From NCBI GenBank assembly GCA_024226735.1, contig JAAELL010000310.1:1-64000 (forward strand): DNA of 64,000 bases, written 5' to 3'. Positions 27,417 through 38,243 of this stretch are shown one piece after another (positions within the stretch are counted from its first letter, which is position 1; each line of letters opens with the position of its first letter). The position numbers and the translations under genes are program-made. The notes beneath the pieces are model-generated. The model made no database searches, was not told where the DNA came from, and saw nothing but the letters and a program-made list of their open reading frames with translations. Source of the DNA: a bacterium (GTDB lineage Bacteria > Planctomycetota > UBA1135 > GCA-002686595).

Positions 27417-28289
27417 ATGATTCGACTCCTGCTCGTCGCGGCACTCGTCGCCCCCTCATGCTCGTCGACTTCGACTTCCATGGCTTCGGCCGTGCGCGAG
27501 CTTCTTCCGCCCGAAGAGAGCGGCCTGGAGGTCGCCGTCGCCTACCGCGACCTCGGTGACGACTCGAGCTGGTCGATCGATCCCGACGTCGAGTTCCACG
27601 CGGCGAGCACGATGAAGGTCGCGGTCCTGATCGAGCTGTTTCGCCAGGAGGCGGCCGGCACGCTCGACCTCGACGCTCCGGTGACCGTGAAGAACGCGTT
27701 CGCCAGCATCGTCGACGGCTCGCCGTACTCCTTGACGCGTGCGGACGACGGCGAGCAGGAGCTGTACGAGCACATCGGCTCACAAGTGCCGGTGCGCGAG
27801 CTGGCGCGGCGGATGATCGTGCGCTCGAGCAACCTCGCCACGAATCTGCTCGTCGAGCTCGCCGGCGCGGACAACATCCAGCGCACGATCGAGGAGCTCG
27901 GCACGACGAAGATGCGCGTCCTGCGTGGCGTCGAGGACATCCCGGCGTACCGCGCTGGGCTGTCGAACACGACGACAGCGCACGACCTGATGGTCCTCAT
28001 GACGGCGCTCGGTACGGGGGCGGCTGTGTCATCCGGAGCGAGCGAGGAGATGATCGAGATCCTCGCCGGCCAGGAGTACAACGACTTGATCCCGGCGGCG
28101 CTCCCGCCCGGCACGCGCGTCGCCCACAAGACGGGGTGGATCACCGGTATCCGCCACGACGCGGCGCTCGTGATGCCCGAGGGTGAGGCGCCCTACGTGC
28201 TCGTCGTCCTGACGCGCGGCTATGAGGACCCGCACGAGGCCGCGGCAACGATCGTCCGCCTCGCGCGCACCGTGCACGCGAGCCGCTGA
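27417..28289 (+). CDS. Class A beta-lactamase-like serine hydrolase, probable lipoprotein
   Basis: 290 residues from ATG 27417. It begins with a hydrophobic signal ending APSC, a possible though imperfect lipobox. The penicillin-recognising fold's motifs are present in order: STMK (Ser64 nucleophile, Lys67), SSN (137-139, in place of SDN) and HKTG (237-240). The omega-loop region reads RGVEDIPAYRAGLSNTTT, where the usual ExxLN is not clear. This matches the broad PF13354 'serine hydrolase' group, which includes true beta-lactamases and peptidoglycan-acting relatives. I do not infer antibiotic resistance from sequence alone. It follows the TPR gene by 27 bp. Confidence 0.85.
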   Translation: MIRLLLVAALVAPSCSSTSTSMASAVRELLPPEESGLEVAVAYRDLGDDSSWSIDPDVEFHAASTMKVAVLIELFRQEAAGTLDLDAPVTVKNAFASIVDGSPYSLTRADDGEQELYEHIGSQVPVRELARRMIVRSSNLATNLLVELAGADNIQRTIEELGTTKMRVLRGVEDIPAYRAGLSNTTTAHDLMVLMTALGTGAAVSSGASEEMIEILAGQEYNDLIPAALPPGTRVAHKTGWITGIRHDAALVMPEGEAPYVLVVLTRGYEDPHEAAATIVRLARTVHASR

Positions 28290-28358
28290 CGGGGCGGGCG
28301 TTTGGCGGGCTACGGGACCGGCGCTACCATCGATGCTTGGCACCTCTCGCTCCAGTCG

Positions 28359-29459
28359 ATGAAGACCATGATCCAAGCACTCGTCACCACCGCCGCAGTC
28401 TCCGCCCTCGCTCTCCCGGCGTTCGCCCAGGAACCGGCCAAGGAGCTCGAACAGTTCGCGCCGATGCTCGGCCACTGGGAAGGCTCCGGCGACTACCTGC
28501 GGAGTCCTGGCGATGAGAAGCCGATCGCCTGGACGATGCGCTCGCACTCGGAGCGCATCCTGGACGGACACGGCGTCCTCGAGTCGGTGACCATCCACTT
28601 CGGGTCGAGCCCGACTCCGTTCGAGGCCTACAACCTGTATTCGTGGGACCCCACCAGAAAGCAGTTCGTCGAGTTCAGCGTCGGTGCGAACGGAGCGACG
28701 AGCTTCAACGAAGCGTACTGGGTCGGGCCGGGTGCGCTTCTCTCGACGCGCGCAGCCATAGTCGATGGCGAGCCGAAGATCGAGCGGGCGTTGATGCGCT
28801 TCGACGGCGACGAGATGTCGGTGGAGATGGCACACGGCGTCCGCGATCAACCCTTCTTCACCTACCTGACGGGCGCACTGAAGCGGGCGGAGCCCGACGA
28901 GCAAGAGGAAGGCGAGTCCGATGCGGAACGCAAGCCGGTCGAGGCAGCCAGCACAAGGGACGTGCTGAAGGGCGAGATGGCCAAGCTCAGCGGCTTGGTC
29001 GGCAAGTGGAAGCTCGCCGGCAAGATGTACATGGCGCCCGAAACAGACGGCTTGCCAATCACGGCGGTCGAGACGGTCCAGCCGGCGCTCGGCGGCGCCG
29101 TGCTACACGCCGAGATCGTCGGCGACCCCATGCCCGACGGTTTCGTGTTCGAGTCCCACGTGTACATCATCTGGAACCAAGTGACGAACCGCTACGATCA
29201 GTTCCAGATCGACAACCGGGGCAGCGCCGGGCTCGAGCACGGGGACTGGGTCGGCAAGGACCTGGTCGTGTCGAGCGCCAGCCGCCAGCAAGGCGTGCCC
29301 GCCATGTTCCGCGCCGTCCTCGAGCTGGACAAGAACGGGGGGATGAAGCAGACGAAGCTCACGGCGATGATGGGCAGCTCCGCGCCGATGCTGATGTTCG
29401 AAGCCACGTTCGAGCGCATGAAGGACGAGAGCGACGGGGACAAGGACAAGAAGGAGTAG
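28359..29459 (+). CDS. Secreted protein with two DUF1579-like domains
   Basis: 366 residues from ATG 28359; a TTG at 28302 is also in frame but precedes no signal. MKTMIQALVTTAAVSALALPAFAQ is a clear signal peptide. Two related halves follow, each opening with a short helix and a strand motif (LGHWEGSGDY near residue 35 and LVGKWKLAGKMY near residue 218) and continuing as a lipocalin-like beta barrel, as in DUF1579. A charged, low-complexity linker separates them, and the protein ends in a Lys/Asp/Glu tail. Function is unknown; a small-molecule-binding role is possible by fold analogy. A strong hairpin follows the stop. Confidence 0.75.
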   Translation: MKTMIQALVTTAAVSALALPAFAQEPAKELEQFAPMLGHWEGSGDYLRSPGDEKPIAWTMRSHSERILDGHGVLESVTIHFGSSPTPFEAYNLYSWDPTRKQFVEFSVGANGATSFNEAYWVGPGALLSTRAAIVDGEPKIERALMRFDGDEMSVEMAHGVRDQPFFTYLTGALKRAEPDEQEEGESDAERKPVEAASTRDVLKGEMAKLSGLVGKWKLAGKMYMAPETDGLPITAVETVQPALGGAVLHAEIVGDPMPDGFVFESHVYIIWNQVTNRYDQFQIDNRGSAGLEHGDWVGKDLVVSSASRQQGVPAMFRAVLELDKNGGMKQTKLTAMMGSSAPMLMFEATFERMKDESDGDKDKKE

Positions 29460-29483
29460 CGGCAGCCTGCGCACGCAAACGCG

Positions 29484-29517
29484 AGCGGCCGCGCTTCCCG
29501 GAGGAAGCGCGGCCGCT
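29484..29517. terminator. Bidirectional terminator hairpin
   Basis: A perfect 15-bp stem (29484-29498 with 29503-29517) with a CGGA tetraloop lies between the converging stops at 29459 (+) and 29539 (-). It is GC-rich and lacks a long U tract, like the hairpin at 1877-1907. Confidence 0.8.
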
Positions 29518-29538
29518 GATGCTTGAAGCCCGCAGGCC

Positions 29539-31473
29539 CTACGACTTGACCTCGAAGTCCGCGTCGATCGGCTCGTCGCTCGAGCCGTCGCCGGAATCGC
29601 TCGGCGGCGCTTCACCGGCGCCCGGCGGCGGACCGTCGGGGCCCGGGGCGCCGGCGCCCTGAGCCGCCTGCTGTTCGGCGTAGAGGACCTCGCCGAGCTT
29701 CTGGGCCTTCTGCTGGAAGTCCGCCAAGGCGGCTTCGATCGCGGCCTTGTCCTCGCCCTGGGCAGCCTGTGACAGAGCCTCCTTGGAGGTCTCGATCGCC
29801 TGCTTGTCCTCGTCCGAGAGCTTGTCGCCGTGCTCGGCGAGCTGCTTTTCGGTCTCGTGGACGATGTGGTCCGCCTGGTTCTTGAGGTCGACGAGCTCGC
29901 GGCGCGCCTGGTCGCCTTCCTTGTGGGCCTCGGCCTCCTTGGTCATCCGATCGACCTCGTCGTCGCTCAGACCCGAGGATGCCTCGATCCGGATCGAGTG
30001 CTCCTTGCCGGTGCCCTTGTCCTTCGCCTTGACGTTGAGAATGCCGTTCGCGTCGATGTCGAAGGTCACCTCGACCTGCGGCATGCCGCGCGGGGCCGCG
30101 GCGATCCCGTCGAGGATGAAGTTGCCGAGCACGCGGTTGTCCTTGGCGAACTCGCGCTCACCCTGGAAGACCTTGATGTCGACCGAGGGCTGGTTGTCGC
30201 TCGCGGTCGAGAACACCTGGCTCTTCGAGCTCGGGATCGTCGTGTTGCGCTCGATCAGGGGCGTCATCACTCCACCGAGCGTCTCGATGCCGAGCGTCAG
30301 CGGCGTGACGTCGAGCAGCACGACCTCACTGACGTCGCCAGCCAGGATGCCGCCTTGGATCGCAGCGCCGAGCGAGACGACCTCGTCCGGGTTGACGCTC
30401 TTGTTCGGCTCCTTGCCGAAGAAGGCCTTCACCTTCTCCTGCACGAGCGGAACGCGCGTCGAGCCACCGACGAGCAGGACCTCGTCGACGTCGCCGGGCG
30501 AGAGCTTCGCATCCTTCAGCGCCGCCGCGCAGGGCTTGATCGAGCGCTCGACGAGATCCGCGATCAGGCTCTCGAACTTGGCGCGCGTCACCGTCATCTG
30601 CAGGTGCTTCGGCCCGGAGGCGTCGGCGGTGATGAAGGGCAGGTTGATGTCGGTCGAGGTCGCGCTCGAGAGCTCGCACTTGGCCTTCTCGCAGGCCTCC
30701 TTCAGGCGCTGCAGCGCCATCGGGTCGGCCGTGACGTCGATGCCGCTCTCGGTCTTGAACTGGCCCGCGACGTAGCGGATCAGGACCTCGTCGAGGTCGT
30801 CGCCACCGAGGTGCGTGTCGCCGTTCGTGGCGAGCACCTCGAAGACGCCGTCCCCGATCTCGAGGACCGAGATGTCGAACGTGCCGCCGCCGAAATCGTA
30901 GACGGCGATCTTGCCTTCCTTCTGCTTGTCGAGCCCGAACGCGAGCGTCGCGGCCGTCGGCTCGTTGATGATGCGCTCGACCGTCAGGCCGGCGATCGCA
31001 CCGGCGTCCTTGGTCGCCTGGCGCTGGGAGTCGTTGAAGTAGGCGGGCACGGTGATGACCGCGCGGTCGACGCCCTCCCCGAGGTAGGCCTCGGCGGCCT
31101 CCTTCAGGTAGCCGAGCACCATCGCGCTGATCTCGGGCGGCGAGAGCTGCTTGCCCCCGACGTCCACCTTGACGAGGTCCTGCGGTCCGCCGACGAGGCT
31201 GTAAGGAACCGTCTTCTCCTCTTCGTCGACCTCGTGGTGACGGCGCCCCATGAAGCGCTTGATCGAGGCGATGGTCTTGGTCGGGTTGGTCACGGCCTGA
31301 CGCTTGGCCGGCGCGCCGACGAGGCGCGTCCCGTCGTTCTGGAAGGCGACGACCGAGGGCGTCGTGCGCGCACCCTCGAGGTTCGTGATGACGTGGGGCT
31401 CGCCGCCCTCCATCACCGCGACCACGGAGTTCGTCGTACCCAGGTCGATGCCGATGATCTTGCTCTTGCTCAT
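29539..31473 (-). CDS. dnaK: Molecular chaperone DnaK (Hsp70)
   Basis: 644 residues from ATG 31473, with GAGGA 5-6 nt upstream. The ATPase domain (1-385) shows [25 protein letters not shown] and [14 protein letters not shown]. The interdomain linker [18 protein letters not shown] and the peptide-binding domain follow. The end is Gly/Pro-rich and closes with an acidic DADFEVKS, like the conserved C-terminal tail. It is a cytoplasmic ATP-driven folding chaperone that works with DnaJ and GrpE, neither of which is adjacent. No CIRCE element is visible upstream; a sigma-54-like site lies there instead. Planctomycetes often have more than one dnaK, so this may not be the only copy. Confidence 0.97.
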   Translation of the reverse strand: MSKSKIIGIDLGTTNSVVAVMEGGEPHVITNLEGARTTPSVVAFQNDGTRLVGAPAKRQAVTNPTKTIASIKRFMGRRHHEVDEEEKTVPYSLVGGPQDLVKVDVGGKQLSPPEISAMVLGYLKEAAEAYLGEGVDRAVITVPAYFNDSQRQATKDAGAIAGLTVERIINEPTAATLAFGLDKQKEGKIAVYDFGGGTFDISVLEIGDGVFEVLATNGDTHLGGDDLDEVLIRYVAGQFKTESGIDVTADPMALQRLKEACEKAKCELSSATSTDINLPFITADASGPKHLQMTVTRAKFESLIADLVERSIKPCAAALKDAKLSPGDVDEVLLVGGSTRVPLVQEKVKAFFGKEPNKSVNPDEVVSLGAAIQGGILAGDVSEVVLLDVTPLTLGIETLGGVMTPLIERNTTIPSSKSQVFSTASDNQPSVDIKVFQGEREFAKDNRVLGNFILDGIAAAPRGMPQVEVTFDIDANGILNVKAKDKGTGKEHSIRIEASSGLSDDEVDRMTKEAEAHKEGDQARRELVDLKNQADHIVHETEKQLAEHGDKLSDEDKQAIETSKEALSQAAQGEDKAAIEAALADFQQKAQKLGEVLYAEQQAAQGAGAPGPDGPPPGAGEAPPSDSGDGSSDEPIDADFEVKS

Positions 31474-31524
31474 TGGTTCCTCTGCTTGGCCAGCCGCCGG
31501 AAGCCAGCTGGACGACGGCACAGG

Positions 31525-31540
31525 AACAAACTCCGTGCCA
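31525..31540 (-). promoter_or_regulatory. Sigma-54-like -24/-12 promoter upstream of dnaK
   Basis: On the minus strand 31540-31525 reads TGGCACGGAGTTTGTT, matching the consensus TGGCACG-N4-TTGC[AT] with one mismatch (T for C in the -12 GC). It ends about 52 nt before the dnaK start. A sigma-54-dependent activator gene lies at 34794. The match rests on sequence alone, and the -12 mismatch is at an important base. Confidence 0.35.
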
Positions 31541-31734
31541 GGGTCCTCCCCCGTCTGGAATCCGTTTCCTGAAAAGGACTTAGACCCGCCCAAGCGCGCG
31601 GACCCCGGCGCCCCGCGCGCCAATTTGGCAGGCGGCGCCGGAGGCCAGGTCGGGTGCTGCCGCATTGGCAGATTCCGAAGGCCGGCACGCGTGCTGAACC
31701 CCGGGGCACGATCGGTGGGCTCTACTGGATCGAG

Positions 31735-34407
31735 ATGGACGTGGACTCGACCGAGGGACTGCCCAACTGGACGGAGAGACTGCTCGACGAGCAGGCGTTT
31801 CTGCACCGGCTCGCCCGCGGCCTCGTCGCGGACGAGGCGAGCGCCGAGGATCTCGTGCAGGAGGCCAACGTCCGCGCGCTCGTCAGCCCCCCGCGCGAGG
31901 GCGCCACGACGCGCGCTTGGCTGACGACGGTGACGCGACGCCTCGCGAGTCACGGGTGGCGCTCCGACGCGCGCCGCGACCGGCGCGAGCGAGCCGGCGC
32001 GAGGGCGGAGGCAACCGACGGAGATCTGGCGGCCGTCGACGGGCAGCTCGACGCGCACGCCGAGCTCCTGGACGTCATGCGCGACCTGCCCGCGGAGCAG
32101 CGGCGCGCGCTCTTCCTGCGTTACGCGCAGGACCTCGCGCCGCGTGCGATCGCGGACCAGCTCGGCGTGTCGGTCGACACGGTCAAGACACGCCTGCGCC
32201 GCGGTCGCCAGCGCCTGCGCGCGACACTCGACGAACGTCACGGAGAGCGGAAGGCGTGGGCGGCGCTGCTCGTCGGCGCACCCGGAACGACCCTGCGTGA
32301 GAGCGCCCCCTTGGCGGCACTCGCGAGCACCTGGATACCAACATTCGTCATGAGCACGTCGTTGAAGATCACGGCGGCGGCCGGAGCCGCGGCGTTCGCC
32401 CTCTGGCTCGCGGTCGGCGCGGACCCCGCGGCCCCGTCCGAGCCGATCTCGGTCGCGGAGACAGATCCGGCCCGCATCGAGGCCCAAGTCGAGGCCAGAG
32501 CCGACTTGGCCGCGGCGCGCACGGAGCGGGAGGAGCGCACGGAGGTCGACGGCGGCACCGAGCCGGCGCCTGCGGCGCAAATGATCACGATCACCTGGCC
32601 GCCCGAGCCGGCTCCCGATCCGGGCCCCGCATGGTGGCTCGACATCCAGACCGTCGGCGCGCCCGGGGCGGGTTCCGCGGTGAGCGTCCGCGCTTGGCGC
32701 GCCGCGTACGTCGGCGACTTCGGCACGCCGCTCGAGACCACGCTGGACGCGAACGGCTCGGCACGCGTCGACATCGGGCCGCATCTGCGCGAGCTCGCGG
32801 CCGACACGGGCGCTGGCCCGCCGCGCGAGATCGTCGTGAGCGTCGAGCCGCCCGACGCCTTGCCCGCCGAGGTGCGGGTGTTTCTGCCGGACCCGCTCGA
32901 CGCCACCGTCCCGCCCCCCGAGCCGCTGCGCGTCGAGGTTCCACTCCAAGCCGCCGGAATCGTCGTCGGCCGCGTCGTCGCGAGCGAGCCCGTGGCCGAG
33001 GGCCTGCCCAAGCTGGTCCTGGCGTTCCTCTTGAAGGACGGGGTCCCCGAGCGCGGGCCGAGCGCCTGGATCCACCCGGACGAGGACGGCAGCTTCCGGC
33101 TGCGACTGCCGGGCGCCGGCAAGTTCGCGCTCCTGGCCATCATCGGCGGACACCGACCGACGACGCACAGGATCGAGCTCGCCACCGGCAGGCGCCTGGA
33201 CGTCGGCGACGTGCTCGTCGACAAGGGGCTCGCCATCGTCGGCCGCGTCCTGGGCGACGTGCACGACCCCGTCTCCATCTCCGTCGGCCTGCGCGGCATG
33301 CAGCACCACGTCGAGACGGACCTCTTCTCGTTCGACCTGCCGATGACGTACGCCTGGCACATGGGCCGGTTCGAGCTCTTCGGCGCGTGGCAGGAGATGG
33401 GCGAGGGTGGCGCCTTCCGCATCGACGCGCTCGGACCGCACGCGTACGACGTGCGCGCCGACGCACCGAACGTCCAGGTCCCGTTCGACTCCATTCCGGC
33501 GACGGTGTGCACGCCGCCCGCGACGCTCGAGCTGCGCCGCGCGTCCGCGCACGTCGTCGTCCGGCTCGAGCTGCCGGACGGTGAGCTCGGCAGCGGCGTC
33601 GCGCGTTGGAAGCTGCGCGAGCCCGCGGGCGACTCCGAGATCGACTGGCACCAGAACCTGCAGCCCGGTGAGCTGAACCGGAACCCGTACCTGCGCCCGC
33701 GGCTACCCGCCGAGATCGAGGCCGAGCTCCTGCTCGAGGTCGCGGGTCTCGAGCCGGCCACGCTCGTGGTGCAGACACCGCGCGGCGGCGAGACGCTGGA
33801 GGTCGACCTCGTCCTGCGCCGCACGGCAGACACCGCGCGCCTGGCGCTGAAGCTCACCGGGATCGAGACCCGTGACGGCGACTCGTTCAACGTGCGCACG
33901 GATCTCGAGGACGGAACGAAGCTCGAGCTCGTCCTCCAGGCCAAGGGCGGAGAGCTCGTCGTCCCCGACCTGCCCCCCGGTCGCGCCGCGGTGTACGTGT
34001 CGCCGGGCGAGGACTGGCTCGCGCCGCAGGACCACGTGCGTGAAGCCGTGGTCGAGATCGAGCTCACGCCCGGCGAGCGAGCGTCGCGCGTCGTGCGGTT
34101 CGAGCGCGGCGGCAGCCTCGTGCTCGAGGCCCTCGACGCGGCCGGCAAGCGGGTCGACGCGAGCGTCGAGGTCTACGACAAGGGCGAGCGCCTGCCTCTC
34201 ACGTTCGTCGCGTGGGGCGCCGACGCGAGCCGCGTCGCGGGCGGCAACATGATCTTCGCGCTCGGCCCGAGCCGCGCCGTGCCCGAGCTCACGCCCGGGA
34301 CCTACCGCGTCCGAGTCCACGCGTCCGGTCACGAGCCGTTCGAGACGAACGTCGTGATCCGCGCGGGGCAGACGACGCAGGAGCGGATTCAGCTCCAGGT
34401 GAAGTAG
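31735..34407 (+). CDS. ECF sigma factor fused through a membrane helix to carboxypeptidase-regulatory-like domains
   Basis: 890 residues from ATG 31735; the frame extends upstream but without sigma homology. Residues 14-80 are sigma-70 region 2 ([23 protein letters not shown], then [19 protein letters not shown]). Residues 108-165 are region 4 with the helix-turn-helix [30 protein letters not shown] single hydrophobic helix (about 211-228) follows. The remaining 650 residues are beta-rich units of the secreted type ([57 protein letters not shown]). The topology implied is a cytoplasmic sigma tethered to the inner membrane with an external sensor. Release by proteolysis or regulation in place are both possible (inference). 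It is divergent from dnaK across 261 bp. Confidence 0.85.
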   Translation: MDVDSTEGLPNWTERLLDEQAFLHRLARGLVADEASAEDLVQEANVRALVSPPREGATTRAWLTTVTRRLASHGWRSDARRDRRERAGARAEATDGDLAAVDGQLDAHAELLDVMRDLPAEQRRALFLRYAQDLAPRAIADQLGVSVDTVKTRLRRGRQRLRATLDERHGERKAWAALLVGAPGTTLRESAPLAALASTWIPTFVMSTSLKITAAAGAAAFALWLAVGADPAAPSEPISVAETDPARIEAQVEARADLAAARTEREERTEVDGGTEPAPAAQMITITWPPEPAPDPGPAWWLDIQTVGAPGAGSAVSVRAWRAAYVGDFGTPLETTLDANGSARVDIGPHLRELAADTGAGPPREIVVSVEPPDALPAEVRVFLPDPLDATVPPPEPLRVEVPLQAAGIVVGRVVASEPVAEGLPKLVLAFLLKDGVPERGPSAWIHPDEDGSFRLRLPGAGKFALLAIIGGHRPTTHRIELATGRRLDVGDVLVDKGLAIVGRVLGDVHDPVSISVGLRGMQHHVETDLFSFDLPMTYAWHMGRFELFGAWQEMGEGGAFRIDALGPHAYDVRADAPNVQVPFDSIPATVCTPPATLELRRASAHVVVRLELPDGELGSGVARWKLREPAGDSEIDWHQNLQPGELNRNPYLRPRLPAEIEAELLLEVAGLEPATLVVQTPRGGETLEVDLVLRRTADTARLALKLTGIETRDGDSFNVRTDLEDGTKLELVLQAKGGELVVPDLPPGRAAVYVSPGEDWLAPQDHVREAVVEIELTPGERASRVVRFERGGSLVLEALDAAGKRVDASVEVYDKGERLPLTFVAWGADASRVAGGNMIFALGPSRAVPELTPGTYRVRVHASGHEPFETNVVIRAGQTTQERIQLQVK

Positions 34408-34423
34408 CCATCAGCCGCCGCGG

Positions 34424-34774
34424 CTTCTTCGCCTCGCGAGCCAGGAGGCATCGCGACTCGGTCACGCTCACTTCGGCACGGAGCACCTGCTGCTCGGCGC
34501 GTCACCCGACAGGGTGCGCGAGGAGGTGGAGAGACTCGTGGACACCGGTCCCGTGACGGGCACTCCGCGCCAGCTGCCGTTCACCCCGGAGGTCAAGCGC
34601 TCACTCGTACTCGCGGTCGAAGAGGCCAACGATCTCGGCCACAGCCACATCCGGCCCGAGCACCTGTTCGCCGGCCTGATTCGTGCGCAGGGCGTCGCAG
34701 CCCGAGCGCTGCAAGACCTGAGGATCGACGTCGCGGAGCTCCTTGCCGCGCTCCGCGCCAGCGGCGAGGAGTAG
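34424..34774 (+). pseudogene. Truncated ClpN-domain gene
   Basis: In one frame this stretch reads LRLASQEASRLGHAHFGTEHLLLG, then FTPEVKRSLVLAVEEANDLGHSHIRPEHLFAGLIRAQG, the two halves of a Clp N-terminal (ClpA/ClpC type) double repeat. No ATG, GTG or TTG opens the first repeat and its first helix is missing; the homology starts about 16 bp after the stop of the sigma-fusion gene. The first usable start, GTG 34514 (86 residues), would discard repeat 1. A 5' deletion joined to the sigma gene's end is the likeliest history. A short standalone ClpN adaptor made from GTG 34514 cannot be excluded. Confidence 0.6.
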
Positions 34775-34789
34775 AGGCCAGCAGCCTCT
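34773..34789. terminator. Short hairpin between convergent genes
   Basis: AGAGGC (34773-34778) pairs with GCCTCT (34784-34789) around a 5-nt loop, followed by TTCTCC. It occupies the 19-bp gap between the stop at 34774 (+) and the stop at 34794 (-). The stem is short, so strength is uncertain. Confidence 0.35.
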
Positions 34790-34793
34790 TCTC

Positions 34794-36187
<1,394 letters not shown>

Positions 36188-36191
<4 letters not shown>

Positions 36192-37015
36192 GCTTCGACC
36201 TCGTCGGGGGGGATGTCAGTCTGGGGGCCGGACGGATCCTCTCCGCGCCGCGCGAGCTCGACGAGCAGCGGCAGAACGATCGTGAAGCTCGTCCCGCGCG
36301 CCTTCTCGGACACGACCGACAGCTGGCCCTCGTGCTCGTGCACGATGCGCTCGACCGACGGCAGTCCGAGCCCGGTGCCGACCTTCTTGGTCGACCAGTA
36401 CAGCTCGAAGCAGCGCTGGATCTCGTCCTCGTCCATCCCGACACCGGTGTCGGTGACGACGAGCTCGGCGAGATTGCCGCGGCGCTTGACCTGGACGATC
36501 AGCTCGCCGCCACCGGGCATCGCCTGCCGCGCGTTGACGAGCAGGTTGATCACCGCTTGCTTGAACGCGCTCTCGTCGAGCATGACGAGCGGTAGCGAGT
36601 TCGGCAGGTCGACGTGCAGGCGGATCGACGCGGCTTCGTGCTCGGGCTCGAGCAGCTCGAGCACCTCCTGGACGAGCTTGACGAGGTCGTTGGGCGAGCG
36701 GTTGATCTCGCCGCCGCGCGCGTAGCGCAGGAACTCCTCGAGGATGCCCTCGAGGCGGGTCACCTCGCGCTGGAGCGTCGACAGTCGCTTGAGGCTGCGC
36801 CGCTCACGCGGTGTCGGCTCGGGCGCGTCGTGGCTGCGCCCGCCCGACCACTCCTCCTCGAGCAAGGTCAGATTGATCGCCATCGTCGAGAGCGGGTTCT
36901 TGATCTCGTGCGCGAGCCCGGCCGCGAGGCGGGCGAGCAGCGCCCGCCGCGCGTACGACCCCGACCGCGGAGGCTCCCCGCGCACTTCGTCCGATTGTTG
37001 CTCGACCTTGGCCAT
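36188..37015 (-). CDS. Soluble sensor histidine kinase, NtrB-like
   Basis: 275 residues from ATG 37015. The H-box GLAHEIKNPLS carries His36. After the dimerisation helices comes the ATPase with N-box INLLVNARQAM, G1 DTGVGMDED and G2 GTGLGLPSVERI. There is no transmembrane helix and no PAS or other sensor domain, only about 25 residues before the H-box, so the signal must arrive through a partner protein or the short N-terminus. It phosphorylates the regulator at 34794, to which it is translationally coupled. It is divergent from the gene at 37167. Confidence 0.93.
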
Positions 37016-37166
37016 CTTCGCACCTGATCGCGTCAGGCTCCGGGGAGCAGGCTACTGAATGGACGGTCCGAGTCGCCATAGGGACCGTGGACCTCGCCGA
37101 TTGCATCGGGCAGACTGGCCGCCACTCGGGCCGCGCCCCGGAGAATGGCGCTGTCCCCAAGATTGT

Positions 37167-38243
37167 ATGAGCCCCGCCGAGCTGCACGCCATCCCCGCCG
37201 ACGGCACCCCCTCGGGGGAGCTCGTCGAGAGCGCCCGCGCGGTGCTGATGCGCGGCGGAATCGTCGGCCTGCCGACCGAGACAGTGTACGGACTGGCGGC
37301 GCGCGCCGACCAAGGTCAAGCGCTCGATACCCTGCGCGCGATCAAGGGCCGGCCGGAGGCGTTGAGCTTCACCTGGCACGTCGCAGCCGCGCCCGAGTTC
37401 GGCACGCTCCGGCGGCCGGCGGGGCGGATCACGAGCAAGTACTGGCCGGGACCGCTGACGCTCGTGCGCGAGGGAGTCCCCGAGGGCCTCGAGGCGATCG
37501 CGCAGGACGGCTGGACCGGCGTCCGCATGCCCTCGCACCCCGGAACCCTGGCGGTGATCGGAGCACTCGACTTCCCGCTCGTCATGACGAGCGCGAACCA
37601 GAGCGGCGAGACGCCCCTCGTCGAGGCGTCCGCGGTGCGCGCGGCGTTCGGCGACGAGGTCGAGCTCGTGCTCGACGGCGGACCGGCGCGCCTGGCCGAG
37701 GCTTCGACGGTCCTGCGGCTGGGCCGCGGGACGTTCGAGCTCCTGCGCCCGGGCCTGATCGAGCTGGACGACCTGCGCCGCGCCGCTGGCCTGCGCATCG
37801 CGTTCGTCTGCACCGGCAACACGTGCCGCAGCCCGATGGCGGAGGCGCTCGCGCGCGCGCTCCTGACGGACCAGCTCGGCGCCGATCCCGCCACGTTCGG
37901 ATTCCAGGTCTCGTCGGCCGGCGTCTTCGCTGGCGCCGGCGCGCCCGCGTCCGAGCAAGCGGTCGTCGTGCTCGCCGACCAGGGCATCGATCTCTCCGGA
38001 CACACGTCCACGCCCGCGATCCCCGAGCGCATCCAGGAGTACGACCGCGTCTACTGCATGACGCGCTCGCACCTCGACGCGCTCCTCGGGACCTTGCCGC
38101 CGGGACGGGGCGAGCACATCGAGCTGCTCGATCCGGAAGGCGGCGACGTGCCCGATCCCTTCGGGGGGACGGTCGAGGTGTATCAGGGGTGCGCGGATGC
38201 GCTGGGGTGGATGATCGAGCGGCGCATCGAGGAGTGGGTGTAG
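37167..38243 (+). CDS. Fusion of threonylcarbamoyl-AMP synthase (TsaC/YrdC) and LMW protein tyrosine phosphatase
   Basis: 358 residues from ATG 37167. Residues 1-205 are a TsaC/Sua5-type domain (GGIVGLPTETVYGLAARA, IKGRP, KYWPGPLTLV, GVRMPSHP, MTSANQSGE) that makes threonylcarbamoyl-AMP for the t6A37 modification of ANN-decoding tRNAs. Residues about 205-358 are a low-molecular-weight phosphatase / arsenate-reductase-like domain, with the P-loop CTGNTCRS (near residue 215) and the acid loop DPFGG (near 329). Both sets of motifs look complete. The link between the two activities is unclear. No good ribosome binding site is visible before the ATG. Its last 61 bp overlap, antisense, the 3' end of the gene at 38183. 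Confidence 0.88.
   Translation: MSPAELHAIPADGTPSGELVESARAVLMRGGIVGLPTETVYGLAARADQGQALDTLRAIKGRPEALSFTWHVAAAPEFGTLRRPAGRITSKYWPGPLTLVREGVPEGLEAIAQDGWTGVRMPSHPGTLAVIGALDFPLVMTSANQSGETPLVEASAVRAAFGDEVELVLDGGPARLAEASTVLRLGRGTFELLRPGLIELDDLRRAAGLRIAFVCTGNTCRSPMAEALARALLTDQLGADPATFGFQVSSAGVFAGAGAPASEQAVVVLADQGIDLSGHTSTPAIPERIQEYDRVYCMTRSHLDALLGTLPPGRGEHIELLDPEGGDVPDPFGGTVEVYQGCADALGWMIERRIEEWV

Noticed and set aside
27417-28289. Antibiotic-resistance gene
   Set aside because: The fold motifs are those of class A beta-lactamase relatives, but SDN is replaced by SSN and the omega-loop Glu-Asn is unclear. Resistance cannot be claimed from sequence.
31621-31671. Direct repeat TTGGCAG (31625 and 31665) as a second sigma-54 promoter or HrcA/CIRCE site
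   Set aside because: Neither copy has a TTGC at the right spacing, and there is no TTAGCACTC-N9-GAGTGCTAA pattern.
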